Assembly (NCBI RefSeq): GCF_000350225.1
Contig: NW_005178992.1
Span: 370,733-434,732, forward strand
Length of the DNA: 64,000 nucleotides
Reading direction: 5' to 3'
DNA from: Chondrus crispus
Taxonomy: Eukaryota; Rhodophyta; Florideophyceae; Gigartinales; Gigartinaceae
Shown here piece by piece: positions 1-9,726 of this stretch. Both the position numbers and the translations under genes were made by a program. How positions within the stretch are numbered: the first letter of the stretch is position 1; every line of letters begins with the position of its first letter. The notes below the pieces were generated by a model that saw nothing but the letters and a program-made list of their open reading frames with translations, was not told the origin of the DNA and did not search any database.

Positions 1-264
1 GGGAACATCTATACATGTTATGCTAATGCCTCTAGCAATGAGAATGTTGCGAAAGGCGAGTTGGGATTTCTACAGGCTATGTACATCAAGGGTCATAGGA
101 ACGTAGCGAAACGCCTTGCGTATGTGTATTACTATGGCTGTGGGATTCCAGTGTATCCAGCAATTCTCTGTGCTTGTGCGGGGACTATGTCAAGCTCCAT
201 AAAGACTCGAGCGGCGACAACATTTGCCCTCTCATCCCTATACCCCTGGACCGCTTCCTATTAA
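1..264 (+). CDS. 3' end of an unrecognised protein, open at the window edge
   Basis: The frame is open from the first base and ends in TAA at 262-264, giving 87 residues with no start inside the window. The text around residues 15-50 (alternating Ala, Gly, Leu and Tyr) faintly recalls a Sel1-like helical repeat, but I cannot assign it. The stop overlaps the stop of the convergent tRNase Z tail on the other strand (261-263), a tight tail-to-tail arrangement that mildly supports both as real coding ends. Confidence 0.35.
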   Translation, partial: GNIYTCYANASSNENVAKGELGFLQAMYIKGHRNVAKRLAYVYYYGCGIPVYPAILCACAGTMSSSIKTRAATTFALSSLYPWTASY

Positions 265-365
265 GTTTGTATTAAAAGATTAGGGCTGGCCAAGTCTTCC
301 TCCTCGTCTGTCTCCTGTTCGAATGTGTCATCCGGATGATTATCCAGAGCGCCTGCTTTGACCTT
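261..365 (-). pseudogene. tRNase Z C-terminal tail, cut off by the piggyBac-like insertion
   Basis: Reading the minus strand from the left border of the transposon gives an acidic tail (including EQETDEEEDLASP) that ends in TAA at 261-263. If the transposon and one copy of a 4-base CCTT flank are removed, this tail continues in frame from the tRNase Z frame at 3212 (RLGK then VKAGALDNHP). I infer that it is the original C-terminus of the host gene, now separated by 2.8 kb of transposon. No conserved residues of the family lie in this tail, so the assignment rests on frame continuity. Confidence 0.5.
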
Positions 366-394
366 ACCCTAGTGTCTAGACGACCGGCAATTTG

Positions 395-428
395 CCTCAT
401 ATGAGGTCACTCTTGACCTCATATGAGG
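395..428. repeat. Subterminal palindromes of the piggyBac-like element
   Basis: The 12-base palindrome CCTCATATGAGG occurs at 395-406 and again at 417-428 in the left end, and once at 3177-3188 in the right end. The 2:1 arrangement just inside the terminal inverted repeats is what one would expect of transposase binding sites, but that role is inferred. Confidence 0.7.
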
Positions 429-901
429 TCAAATGCTCTACAGTAAAATTTAAACAAAATTTAAGATTTTCGCAAGTATAGAACAAAAGGAGCACAATTT
501 TTACGAAGTAGAACTTTGAACGACTATAAAGACAACTATAAACGACTAGTTAGTAACTGACAAGCCAGCTCAGTGGTCTGCAAGGATCGCTGAGTCTTAG
601 AGGCCGGGGTTCAACTCCTCGCTGAGCACTTTAGTGGTCGAAAAACCCCTTCGGGGATCTCGATGGTTCTTGTTCGTGACCTGCAGCCCAGGACGCTTTA
701 TAGCGCCCACTCGAACATGAGATTGAATACGGTGACATCTCATAAAGGGGCATTCCGACACGGCTGCAGGCCTTCCAAGCAAGTTTTTAGACGCAGGATA
801 GAACCATAGGGGGCAAAAGGAGTTTTTTATCTCTTTTGGCTCTATTTTACTGAAATGCTGACCCATTGAGTCAGTTTTAAAGGCCTAGAACGCTTTAAGC
901 A

Positions 902-3003
902 CTAATAGTACTTACCTTTGTAAGTGAGATCGTGACGTTCGTCGACGTGTTTCTTAAAACAGTCACGCCCAGTCTGGCGATGACAAAGGTATACTTTTTT
1001 GTCAAAATATGCCTTGCAGGCTGAGCAAATAAACTTTGACTTTTTTGTACCTTTGCAAATATTGCATCTGGATTGATAAAGAGCACTAGTCTCCTCGCCA
1101 GATGCGCTTTTCGGCTTGCGAGTGGTTGGAGTTAGGTGAGTACCAATTCCACTGCCAAACCCAACATCTTCATCTTCAACAGCACTGTCTGCTTCTCGCT
1201 GACGTAAAGATATACTATCATATTTGTTATCAATCAACTGGTCAGCAAGCTCACAATAAAACTGATTTGGAGACATCTTAGAACCATCTCTTTTTGCACC
1301 TGCATACAGTTTCCATGCATCCACAATGCAAATGGCCAATAAAGAAGTGTTGACACGCATAGACCACTCCTTGACTTCAAACTTCTTTTCCAAGCCGAGA
1401 TCATCCTGACGAGATCTGTTGTGGCGGTCAATCTGAGAGCAAGTTTCATAATACTGCTCACAGACTGAGGGAATACGGATAGACAATTCCTCTTTTCTTG
1501 TCACGCCATGACGTGTACGCCATCTCTCGCGGTAGATTGGAGTTCCTTCGTTGGATGTTCCGACAGAACTAATAAAGTATCTGCGGTCTCGGTCCACCCA
1601 CATCACTGCCATGAGATGAGGCCCGGCCACCGGCTTCGAAACTAGTGTGACGTGCTCTCCCTTTTCAGCAATCTCCAGATGAGATAGATATTTCATCGGA
1701 TATTTCTTGGTGGATGTCTTCACTACACCTGTGAATCTAAGACCTTTCTCATAAAGTGATTCAGCCGTGTGGACAGAAGCAAAGTACGAATCCGCGCAGA
1801 CAACACGATTGCTGTGAACCATGGCTGTAACAACCTCAAAGTCACTGCGGTTCCGTGTAAGTGGTCACTTTCAAAATCCTTTAAAGAAGTCTCCTCAGCT
1901 GAGACGACGTTCTCAATTCTTATTATGATTCCACTTTTTCCACATGCAGCAGTCTTCAACTCACAGCCATTCTCGGGTTTTCGGTCCATGGCCACATAAT
2001 GAGGAAGGCCGGTTTCAATCCAATCTCCTCCAAGTTCATACCAGCGTGACATACTCTCATCAACGCAGATGTTCTGTGATGGAATCACATGTGATGCTCT
2101 GTGATCATTGATTGCGACCATGAAGTCCCTGATCATACCCCATCTGTCATTTGAGTCAGCTGGAAAGCTGAACGTGACATTCTGACGAAGCTCCTCGAAT
2201 CTTCTGCGGGAGATGATGTTTCCGAATTGAGGTTGCGGGAGATATTTGCTGGTTTCCTGTGAGCTCCAAAGAGACCTTCTGGTGCTGAATTCAATCCGAG
2301 TCATAAGGATTAGCACCCCGAAAAACTTCAAAATTTCACCTCTTGTAGTCAAGCGAAGTCCCCTTGATTCCATTGCATCGTTGGTGTAGGAAACCATTAA
2401 TGCCAAGTGCTCCTGTGGGAACATCCACATGAAGTAGTCCATGGGATGCATTTGAGATGGACTGTGACCACGGGATATAATCTCATCAATCGGTCCAATC
2501 ACCTTCCATCTTCTCGGCGGTATCATACCATTTAAATGCATCGTGACTTCCTCACGCTTCCAGGCCCGGCCGTGGACATTCATGAGGCCATCTTGGGAAT
2601 CCATTTCGTCACTCTCGGAGATTCTCGTACTCGGGCTGAGTGCTCCTTCCAGTGGCGTCACGCGGTCCTCTGTAGGCTCCGGTTGCGCATAATGTTCAGT
2701 TTCTTGCTGGATATGATCTTCAGGACCGTCATCGATCAGGTCCATCACTTCACCAGCCTTGATGTTAGCTATGCAAAGCGTGACTTCCTTGACGCCTTCT
2801 GATAATTCCCATTTATCCCCGACTGAAGTGACACTGCGACCCTTCACTTTGTCAGTTTTCATGCTAATGACAGTTCCCGTGACCAACTTGATCTTCCAGG
2901 AGGCTCCATACATGCGACGACATTTACTCTGAGCTGTGAGCAGTCTTGCACGAGTGTGGACGCGGTTACCTGCAATAATTCGAGGATCATTGACGCTCAC
3001 CAT
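902..3003 (-). pseudogene. piggyBac-like transposase (DDE_Tnp_1_7), frameshifted once
   Basis: The product would cut and paste the surrounding element. Reading starts at the ATG at 3003. The first ~420 residues include an acidic N-terminal region, the core DYFMWMFP...ESRGLRLT block and the first catalytic Asp region (CVDESMSRWYELGGDW). The frame then shifts by one base near 1810, between LRLLQPWF and RVVCADSYFAS (second Asp). The C-terminal part ends in a Cys/His-rich zinc module (CNIC, CSAC, then Cys and His pairs to DERH), typical of piggyBac transposases. The stop is at 902-904. One frameshift in an otherwise well-preserved gene suggests fairly recent inactivation, or an error in the sequence. 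Confidence 0.85.
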
Positions 3004-3211
3004 TTTGAAGAAATTTTGGGAAGAGGAAGACGAAAGTGTTGATTAGGGAAGACTGAGATACGGAATTGAATGTTTTCTGGTTTGCCAACGTTTAGTACTC
3101 TAGTCGTAAGCTTTTCACTACAGTAGCGATAAATTTCTACAATTATTCGAATTGCAAAAGCCCGCCTAAAAACTGGCCTCATATGAGGCCATTTGTCACC
3201 TAGACACTAGG

Positions 3212-4409
3212 CCTTTCCCAACCGAATTTCCCCATCGTCTTCAGCACCATGCAAAATCTCAAAACGGCGGCTCGAAAAGTGAGTGAGAGCTACTTTTTTG
3301 GCATGCATCTCTCTTCCAAACTTACCAGCCATTCGAGCAGTGCTGTGCATCGATAACCTCGCTTTCCCTTTCAGACCTTCCGTGAACGTCGAGAGCCGTC
3401 GCGTCGAAAGCCGTGCGTCATGCACCAGTCGCATCGAATGAGCTGATCGTCAGTGGTCTCCCCGGCATCCACAAGAAACATGGACGGCCCCTCGCTACCT
3501 TCCGCCGCGGCATTCGGCTTCATTACCATAGCCGTTGACGACACGTTTCGCGTCCTGGTCGGAACCGCAGATGACGTGCCCAGATGAACCACTCCCCAAC
3601 CACCTGGCTTCATGTTCAGGTCCTTGCGCCGATGCGCAGCCATATCTATTGGCGGGAGATCTGGCATCGTAAAATCCATAGACACGCCCTCGTCATCCAT
3701 TCCATCCTCCTCCTCCCCCGCATCCACCTGCGTTTCCGTCGGTACAAGCGTGGTATGCATCTCCCCCTCGACCGCCTCCCCTACAAAAAGAAGGATCACT
3801 CTCAGGACTGGGGCTTCTCGACCTCATGTCCTCTTCCTCGGACGTCGGCACCCACATTTCCCTGTCATGGTCGTCCTGCACAGCGGCCGCATACGTCACG
3901 GCCTTCCCGTGGCGATCCAGCGGCTGCGTCGGGGGCTCGAGGTCTTCCTGTTTGTGGCACGATTTGGCGCGAAACGTGACCTCTCTTCCGCGGAAGTCCA
4001 GCCAGTACGCGTCGCGGTCATGGCGCCAACCGTCGAAGCTGGACACTTCGGAAGGTGTGGGCGCCAAGGGCGGGATGCATGGAATTTGAGAATGTGCTCG
4101 CGCAGCATGCGTTCGCGCTCGCGGCGCTCGGAGCGGGATAGGGCGGTGCAAATTCAGCGGCAGGCTCGATGGGGGGCTTTGGCGGGGGATCGGTCGCGGC
4201 GAGACGGAAAGCGACGGCCGGGCCAGAGAGGTTTGGAAGCCGGAGGCGGCGTGCGTCCGATATTGCGGTGGCGTGCATCCCCGGGGCGCGACTGATTGGG
4301 GCAGTGGGGCTGAGGGGGCGTCGGAGAGGGAGAGAGTGGCGAGCCCGTTTGCGGGGACGTGTGGCGCGGTAGCGGCGGAAGAGGCTACGCCGGGCGGGAG
4401 CGGGCGCAT
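3212..4409 (-). pseudogene. tRNase Z (RNase Z, ELAC-type) remnant with internal deletion
   Basis: tRNase Z removes 3' trailers from precursor tRNAs. The N-terminal metallo-beta-lactamase start is clear at ~3420-3590 (HLGTSSAVPTRTRNVSS, then MFLVDAGETTDDQL). The C-terminal part is also clear at 3212-3434 (LVHDA, then MHSTARMAGKFGREMH, then ALTHFSSR). The whole middle of the catalytic domain, including the expected HxHxDH motif, is missing: the two parts meet near 3420-3440 in different frames. Upstream, a probable 3' splice site (CTTTTTGTAG before GGGAGG, near 3785) follows a polar, acidic region that may be an N-terminal or targeting exon. The 3' end was then split by the piggyBac-like element. 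The gene cannot make a working enzyme as it stands; a functional paralogue elsewhere is expected. Confidence 0.75.
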
Positions 4410-4639
4410 CGGACGTGGGTACAGTTGGTGTGAGGAGGCTGTTTCTGTTGTTTTCGTGGTTGGCGGCGGCGATAGGGGGCGTAGACAGCGGCGTGAGGGT
4501 GCTGATGGTTTGCAACAGATGTCTTGTTGGCGCGAAAGCTTACCATTGCCATGTTGGGAAGGTTCTGTTTTGGGGAACGTGCAGATGAGTTTCTTCGGTA
4601 GCTCGCTGTTCGGACCTAATGAAGGGGGGAAGTTGGCGG

Positions 4640-6043
4640 AGAGTTGCGGGTGATATTCTACCCAACGCGCCCCTCGCTACCTACTTCTCTGCCTGCACCG
4701 CCCAGCTCGCCGATTCTGCTCTGGCCGCCACTGTTGACGCCGCCGCTACAGACGCCGCCGCTACAGACACCACCTCCAATGACATCCAGCAGCACACTCC
4801 TCCTGCGTCCGTGTACCCTCTCGCAGCCACACACCGCCCTCCTCTTGACGACTTGGCCCCGCCTCAAAAGTAGCCACCCGTCTTCACTCCGCCCCAGGAG
4901 GTAAACGCAGTCAGCCCCCCGGACGAGATGGCGCCCGCACCGTTACCTTCCTCTACTGTATGTGCGGATGGCCACAATCCCGCTTTATCCCCCAAGGCTG
5001 CGGAGACACTCCACAAACGCGCCCCTAACGTAAACTCTCATCCCTCCGCGCCTCCCTCCCATCACCTACCCCCCTCTCTGCGATGCGTCTGTGTGGTACA
5101 AGTTTGGGGTAGACTCGCTGTGCCTGAAAGCATACGGACATTCACGAATAGCAACACTTATAGTACCCGAAACCGGTACGAGCTGCTGAACAGTTTGTGC
5201 TAAGCAGTCGTGTTAAACGCGACCACCCGATATCCTTCACCGGGCGTACCTCATTTCCGTCGAGCATCTGGATTACCTCCATCGCCAGCCGGACCCCAGC
5301 GCGGCATCTGCGCCATCGGCTCTTCTTCAACAGCCCTCATGCTGACAAAAGCCAGGTCACCACCCATTCTGTCATCAGCTCCCCCCTGCTCCGAACAGGT
5401 ACACACGGTCGTGCGCGTTCGTGTGCCCCGCCTTTGCGCCGCGCTTGAGCGTGCCAGAGCAAGAAAGTCCAGCCCCGATTATAGTTCCTCCTTTTCTCTA
5501 AGACTACTGATGCTGCGGCGTTAGCAGCTCCCCCGTCGCGTAGCCGCACCCCCACGACATCCTGTCACTGACTTTGTTTCTAGTCGATGTCGCAGTCTCC
5601 CTCGCGCGCCGACTTAGAAATGTTTCACAATTTCCACCGGCCCGCTCGCCGACGCCACGGACGCGATGTACTCACCCTCCGCCGCACCGTACCGCGCCGG
5701 TCATGCCCCTGGGCTTGTCCAGCTCCGTGCCCAATGCCCACCCCGTCGGCAGAGCTGCCTTCAGTGAGGGCCCCGCGCGACACAGCCCTCTTCACGGCGA
5801 CTACCTTCTTGCCCATGCGCGAGTGGCCCACGGCCCGCGCGAGGCCACGTGAGAGGCGCAGTTGTGCCAGCGTGCAGGGTTGAGGGAGACGCGCTGCAGA
5901 CGGAGAGGAGCGCGTCGCGACACTTGTGGTGCGCGGCGAAACGTGCCGAGGAAGGGAGCGGGTTTGGAGCGCCGATGATGCATGAAACAACCATGCCTTC
6001 AGCAATGCTTCCGAATGGCCAGCACGGGTTTTGTGCTAATGGC
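4640..6043. repeat. GC-rich tail of an outer array unit (no gene seen)
   Basis: This C- and G-rich stretch is homologous to 28.76-29.80 kb (continued at 35.09-35.30) and to 41.22-42.475 kb, where it closes each full array unit. It is the most diverged of the three copies. The plus-strand frames are low-complexity noise. The minus strand contains degraded coding-like pieces (see 5614-5860 and the block around 5215-5310). It ends where the downstream flank of the first membrane-protein gene begins. Confidence 0.7.
5614..5860 (-). pseudogene. Decayed coding fragment inside the GC-rich tail
   Basis: On the minus strand a coherent protein text (GHSRMGKKVVAVKRAVSRG) changes frame once, after GVGIG, and continues as ELDKPRGMTGAVR, then EYIASVASASGPVEIVKHF and TAA at 5614-5616. 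The same single-base disruption appears in the other tail copies (29.59-29.81 and 42.02-42.27 kb), so the decay came before the array duplicated. Another piece at 5215-5310 (VRLAMEVIQMLDGNEVRPVK) differs from the 29.2-kb copy by conservative replacements. I do not recognise the parent gene. Confidence 0.35.
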
Positions 6044-6380
6044 CAATTCGTGTAGCGACCTTGGGCGATACAAAGAGCCTCAAGTTCAATTTTCCAACAG
6101 GTTTGTTCAGTTACGGTATCACCGTAACACTGTTAACTGCAGTAGCGCCTTCCCCGCTCTCATCAAGTAATAGTCAGTTGTTCAAGTTTGGTGTTGTCCA
6201 AAACACAAAAGTTGAACCGTGATCTAATGCGGTGCGGAATGGCCAGCCGTTGTTGCGCTTGTGCTGCCATGGGGCACGTTTTCGTATCATCGATGCAAGG
6301 GGAATCGCCATACGTACCACACCATGTGGACCATTCACATAGATTTACAAGACGCATTGAGATGAGGATGGCGAAACTAG

Positions 6381-8315
6381 CTAGACCGTATAAACAGACT
6401 TTGATTGCCCCCTCCTTAAGCGTGGCATCGAGTGAACCAAGCTTAAGTCAGGTGCTTGGACAGGCTTGTCATTTTCCCCAAGTGTTCCTAGGTGGAGTTC
6501 CCCGTTCGACCATTCTGGCTGAAATATTCCGATATCCAGAGGGCGTCGGCTTGCCAACTTGCAATCTATGGGCGCTTGGAGGAGCTCGTTCTGTGTGCGC
6601 ACCAACGAAGTGACGACGTCGATGTCTAGTTCGTTTCTAAGAAAGAGGCAAACTAAAAGAAAACACATCAAAAGCATGGCGTATCCGGCGGCAGAGGCAA
6701 TGAACCACACATTTATCGCCGCCCGTGCTGTCTTCCGCACCTCATATCCCATCCCGATCTTCGGAGACAAGCTTCTGTCTAGGGGGAGCACTGGGAAACT
6801 CTTGACACTTGATGCTTCCTCAGCAGCATTCGATGAGAAAATTTGAGGCCTCGATCCAGTGACTCGTAGGCTCCTAACCGGCAAAGTCTTGTAGAGAGAC
6901 ATGTAGACCATCGTGTCTTTTGCTTCTTCCAAAAATTCGCGAGCAAATCGTGTCAAGTTTACCCTCCCACCCATACGAAATTCAGTTTCTTGAACATCGG
7001 ATGCCCACCCTTGGATGATTTGATATGTTTCGTTCTCAAAAGTCAGCCGACACGAACACACGACGTGACCCATGGCGCATTCTCCCTGATCAGTAATGTA
7101 CACATGCACGAGTTCAGAAATGGATCCGGCAGTGACTGATACGCTACCATGCCATTCCACGTTCTTGAACTGCAATTTTTCATGAGGCAAACCAAATTCG
7201 ATCTTCGTGTTTTCTACTCTGCTCTGCCGAACCGGCAACTGCTCCATCTGCAGTTCAGCTCCCTGAGGAGCTTGGTATAGGAGGTCTGGTTCTATGTCCA
7301 CCCGAACAATTTCGGAACCAGCAAGCGAACGAAAGATCAAGTGTTGAATATCTGCCCAACCCCGAAGAACGAAACTACCCGGGTGCAAGCCACCATTAAA
7401 CTCGCTCCCAACTCGTACGGGAATTTCCTCTATTCTTTTCTCTCTCGTCATGTTTAGTCCTACTGCAGAGTTCCATCCTGCTCCAAGTGCCATATCAGAA
7501 AGGACAGAAATGAATTTGTGGACCTCGGTGTGGTTTTCCAATTGCTCTAATTGTCGTTTGATTTCCTCCTCGTCACAGTTAGACCAGTTAAAGGGTACTG
7601 CGGCGAGTACTAGTTGAATCACAGAAGTTTCTGAATTCGTTTTCCTCCTGAAATGTATTCCCGTTTCCGTGGCATAAACACGCACGCGGTCTACAAAGCT
7701 CATTGTCGAGAAATCGCCAATGACACGTTCTTCACCTGGCCGACAATTTTTGAGTCCTGACTCGATGAGTGGGGCTTCGTGATCTATAGACGGACTTCTC
7801 AGTGACGAGCCCGTCACCTCAAACACTTTGCCAAGCAGTCTAATACCACCACCTTTATTCGGATCTTCGTCTTCGGCGTGTAAATTCACAGATAGAACTT
7901 TCCCCTTTGCAGCCTCGAATATGCTTCCCAGCTCGACTTCAGTGTCCAGTTCTACATTTTTTTCGACGCTACCGAATTCTGCCATAATGGCTAGGCCAAA
8001 CAGGGTCACTGCTGCCCCCCAGAAGCATAGACGTATCCATGTCGCGTTTCGGTCTATTCCGGGTAGTTGGGCCAGCCTACCCGTCCGTGCCGTGCCCAAT
8101 GCCACCCGTCTTCCTTTTCGTGCCATGAAGCCATTAATCCTTGATGAAGCTTTTTGTAGCACCACAGCAATGAGCACATCGACAAGGATAGCCAAACCAA
8201 TGAGTCGGATCACGTTCCAAATTGGGGTGCTAAAGGGCAGTACGAATTCCAGGGACATGATGTAGAGGGAAGGGGGAAGGCTTGTCAACGTAGTTTGGTT
8301 TTTGAATATGAACAC
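6381..8315 (-). CDS. Three-pass membrane protein of an array family, copy 1
   Basis: 644 residues, function unknown. Predicted membrane segments lie at about 31-54 (WNVIRLIGLAILVDVLIAVV), 93-112 and 534-559, leaving a ~420-residue domain (113-533) on one side and an ~85-residue hydrophilic tail. That domain has N-glycosylation motifs (near 243, 261, 288, 428 and 453) and few Cys (191, 247, 413, 420 and 422), which fits an extracellular or lumenal location. An alternative start at residue 20 (MSLEF) would place the first segment nearer the N-terminus. It is full length and intact. Three paralogues follow in the same orientation at 18.3, 35.6 and 42.8 kb. Differences among them cluster at residues 183-235, 254-275, 298-308, 336-349 and 440-452, while residues 1-180 and 455-644 are nearly constant. 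I recognise no known family; a receptor, adhesin or other surface role is only a guess. Confidence 0.75.
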   Translation of the reverse strand: MFIFKNQTTLTSLPPSLYIMSLEFVLPFSTPIWNVIRLIGLAILVDVLIAVVLQKASSRINGFMARKGRRVALGTARTGRLAQLPGIDRNATWIRLCFWGAAVTLFGLAIMAEFGSVEKNVELDTEVELGSIFEAAKGKVLSVNLHAEDEDPNKGGGIRLLGKVFEVTGSSLRSPSIDHEAPLIESGLKNCRPGEERVIGDFSTMSFVDRVRVYATETGIHFRRKTNSETSVIQLVLAAVPFNWSNCDEEEIKRQLEQLENHTEVHKFISVLSDMALGAGWNSAVGLNMTREKRIEEIPVRVGSEFNGGLHPGSFVLRGWADIQHLIFRSLAGSEIVRVDIEPDLLYQAPQGAELQMEQLPVRQSRVENTKIEFGLPHEKLQFKNVEWHGSVSVTAGSISELVHVYITDQGECAMGHVVCSCRLTFENETYQIIQGWASDVQETEFRMGGRVNLTRFAREFLEEAKDTMVYMSLYKTLPVRSLRVTGSRPQIFSSNAAEEASSVKSFPVLPLDRSLSPKIGMGYEVRKTARAAINVWFIASAAGYAMLLMCFLLVCLFLRNELDIDVVTSLVRTQNELLQAPIDCKLASRRPLDIGIFQPEWSNGELHLGTLGENDKPVQAPDLSLVHSMPRLRRGQSKSVYTV

Positions 8316-8958
8316 CGATACACGATAAATGCGCCCCTGTTCTGGTTATGCAATGTAGGCGTCGTGTCCAAGACCCTTGGAGAAGTGGCGTTGTGAAAGA
8401 ATTCTTCTTTTCCGGTTTCCTCGACAGTGCTCGTTATTGCTTGGCTAGGCTAGCACTTTTGAATGGGGTCACCTTCCTGCGTTTGTTCAGTACGCATAAA
8501 AATACACATAGATCCAGTCGTCGAAAAATGCATGGGTAAATTGTACCGTACAGCAACGGAGACCCAGTTCTGTTGATTTGCCATACACGGTAGTGGTGAT
8601 GGTACCAGGAAACAATTTGGACTTGCAAGACATTTGTACAGTACAGCCTTTTCTGCTATCTCATTTGTGTCATTTTCGTGCGCATATTGTACTGGCATGG
8701 CTTTACAAGCCCTTTTGAGGCAGCGGTGTCATGTGCATGTTTGACGGTCGTTTTTTTCTACCTCACGTTTCTGTGATATGAGTGGCACTGATGCGCCTCT
8801 CGTTGGAAAACCTTTTTACCTTCACGGGCCTGAGAGCTCCCTTGTTGGCTAATCATGAGACTATAAATAGTATGGACATAAATGCCCATGGATCAGGCCT
8901 ACGTTGTACAGTAACACAGTGGGAGAAGGAGGCGTCCTTCAAGGTGCGAGTGACACGT

Positions 8959-9088
8959 GATTCATGAAGGAATGCCTCATTGCTTTACTAATTTTTTGCG
9001 AACTGAAGGAATGAGGCATTCCTTCATGAATCATGAGTTCACAAAAAGTTAGTAAAGCAATGCCTTATTGCTTTACTAATTTTTTGCG
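8959..9088. repeat. Inverted repeat upstream of copy 1
   Basis: ATTCATGAAGGAATGCCTCA (8959 on) is repeated inverted at about 9009-9031, and the neighbouring block GCTTTACTAATTTTTTGC occurs at 8981-8999 and 9068-9087, with an inverted version at 9043-9058. The homologous place in units 2 and 3 (about 20.9 and 38.2 kb) has only one simple copy, so this is a local rearrangement specific to unit 1. Confidence 0.75.
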
Positions 9089-9726
9089 ATCTGATCTCGT
9101 ATTGCCAAAAAAGGCCTACCGTAAATCACAGGACGAATCCAGGGCATGGCTGAATTTAATGGGTTCAGCAACTTTGCTGCTGCCCACAGAGGCGCGTTAG
9201 TCATCCTGTACAGTGATTCTCAAGACTTGATAACAAGCATGGATTCCTTTTATCTTTGGCTAAATGTTGCCGCCAGTAGGGGGGGCCACAAGGTACTTTC
9301 TTCTTAACACATATAGAGGCGATTTCACGATTTCTTCAGTATTGGGAGGCCGACTGCCGAAAATATGATCAAACAGTAGGGCGAAATGACGCTTTATCTC
9401 TTTTTGTGGCTGTCCTCCACCCTGCCCGCCGTCACCCTCCCGGACGCCCATTTGGCCACCGCATGCCCCGTACTTGTCGCGCAGCGGGCCCTCCCAGCTC
9501 CACCCATCCCGCTGCCTTGCCTCCGCTACCTACGCCCTTGTGCCCTCCGCCCCCGATGCCTCCCCCGTCCCCTCCGCATCCGCCCCCGCAGCCGTGGTTG
9601 CCGTCTCTGTGTCTGACCGCACAGGACAGCCTGTCCCGCACAGGACAGACTTAACCCACGAGCTACGAAGAGCAAACGAGGAGTCATCGGTCTCCGGTTC
9701 GGCTCCTCAGAGCACCCTTTAAGGCA

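Larger units (their letters stand above)
366..3211 (-). mobile_element. piggyBac-like DNA transposon
   Basis: The ends carry an inverted repeat, CCTAGTGTCTAG at 368-379 and its complement at 3200-3211, followed inward by a shared palindrome (CCTCATATGAGG). The inside holds one piggyBac-type transposase on the minus strand. The flanks show CCTT at 362-365 and 3212-3215, a possible 4-base target duplication, instead of the TTAA that classic piggyBac elements use; two extra bases (AC) sit between the left CCTT and the inverted repeat, so the exact left border is uncertain. The element lies inside the 3' coding part of a tRNase Z gene. Confidence 0.75.

Noticed and set aside
560-632. tRNA-like stretch with A-box (AGCTCAGTGGT) and B-box (GGTTCAACTCC) text
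   Set aside because: The T-arm can pair, but no 7-base acceptor stem matches and the anticodon arm is poor. At most a tRNA-derived fragment inside the piggyBac-like element.
3584-4295. Plus-strand frames of 130-230 residues
   Set aside because: They are antisense to the tRNase Z remnant and its GC-rich upstream region, with low-complexity Arg/Ser text.
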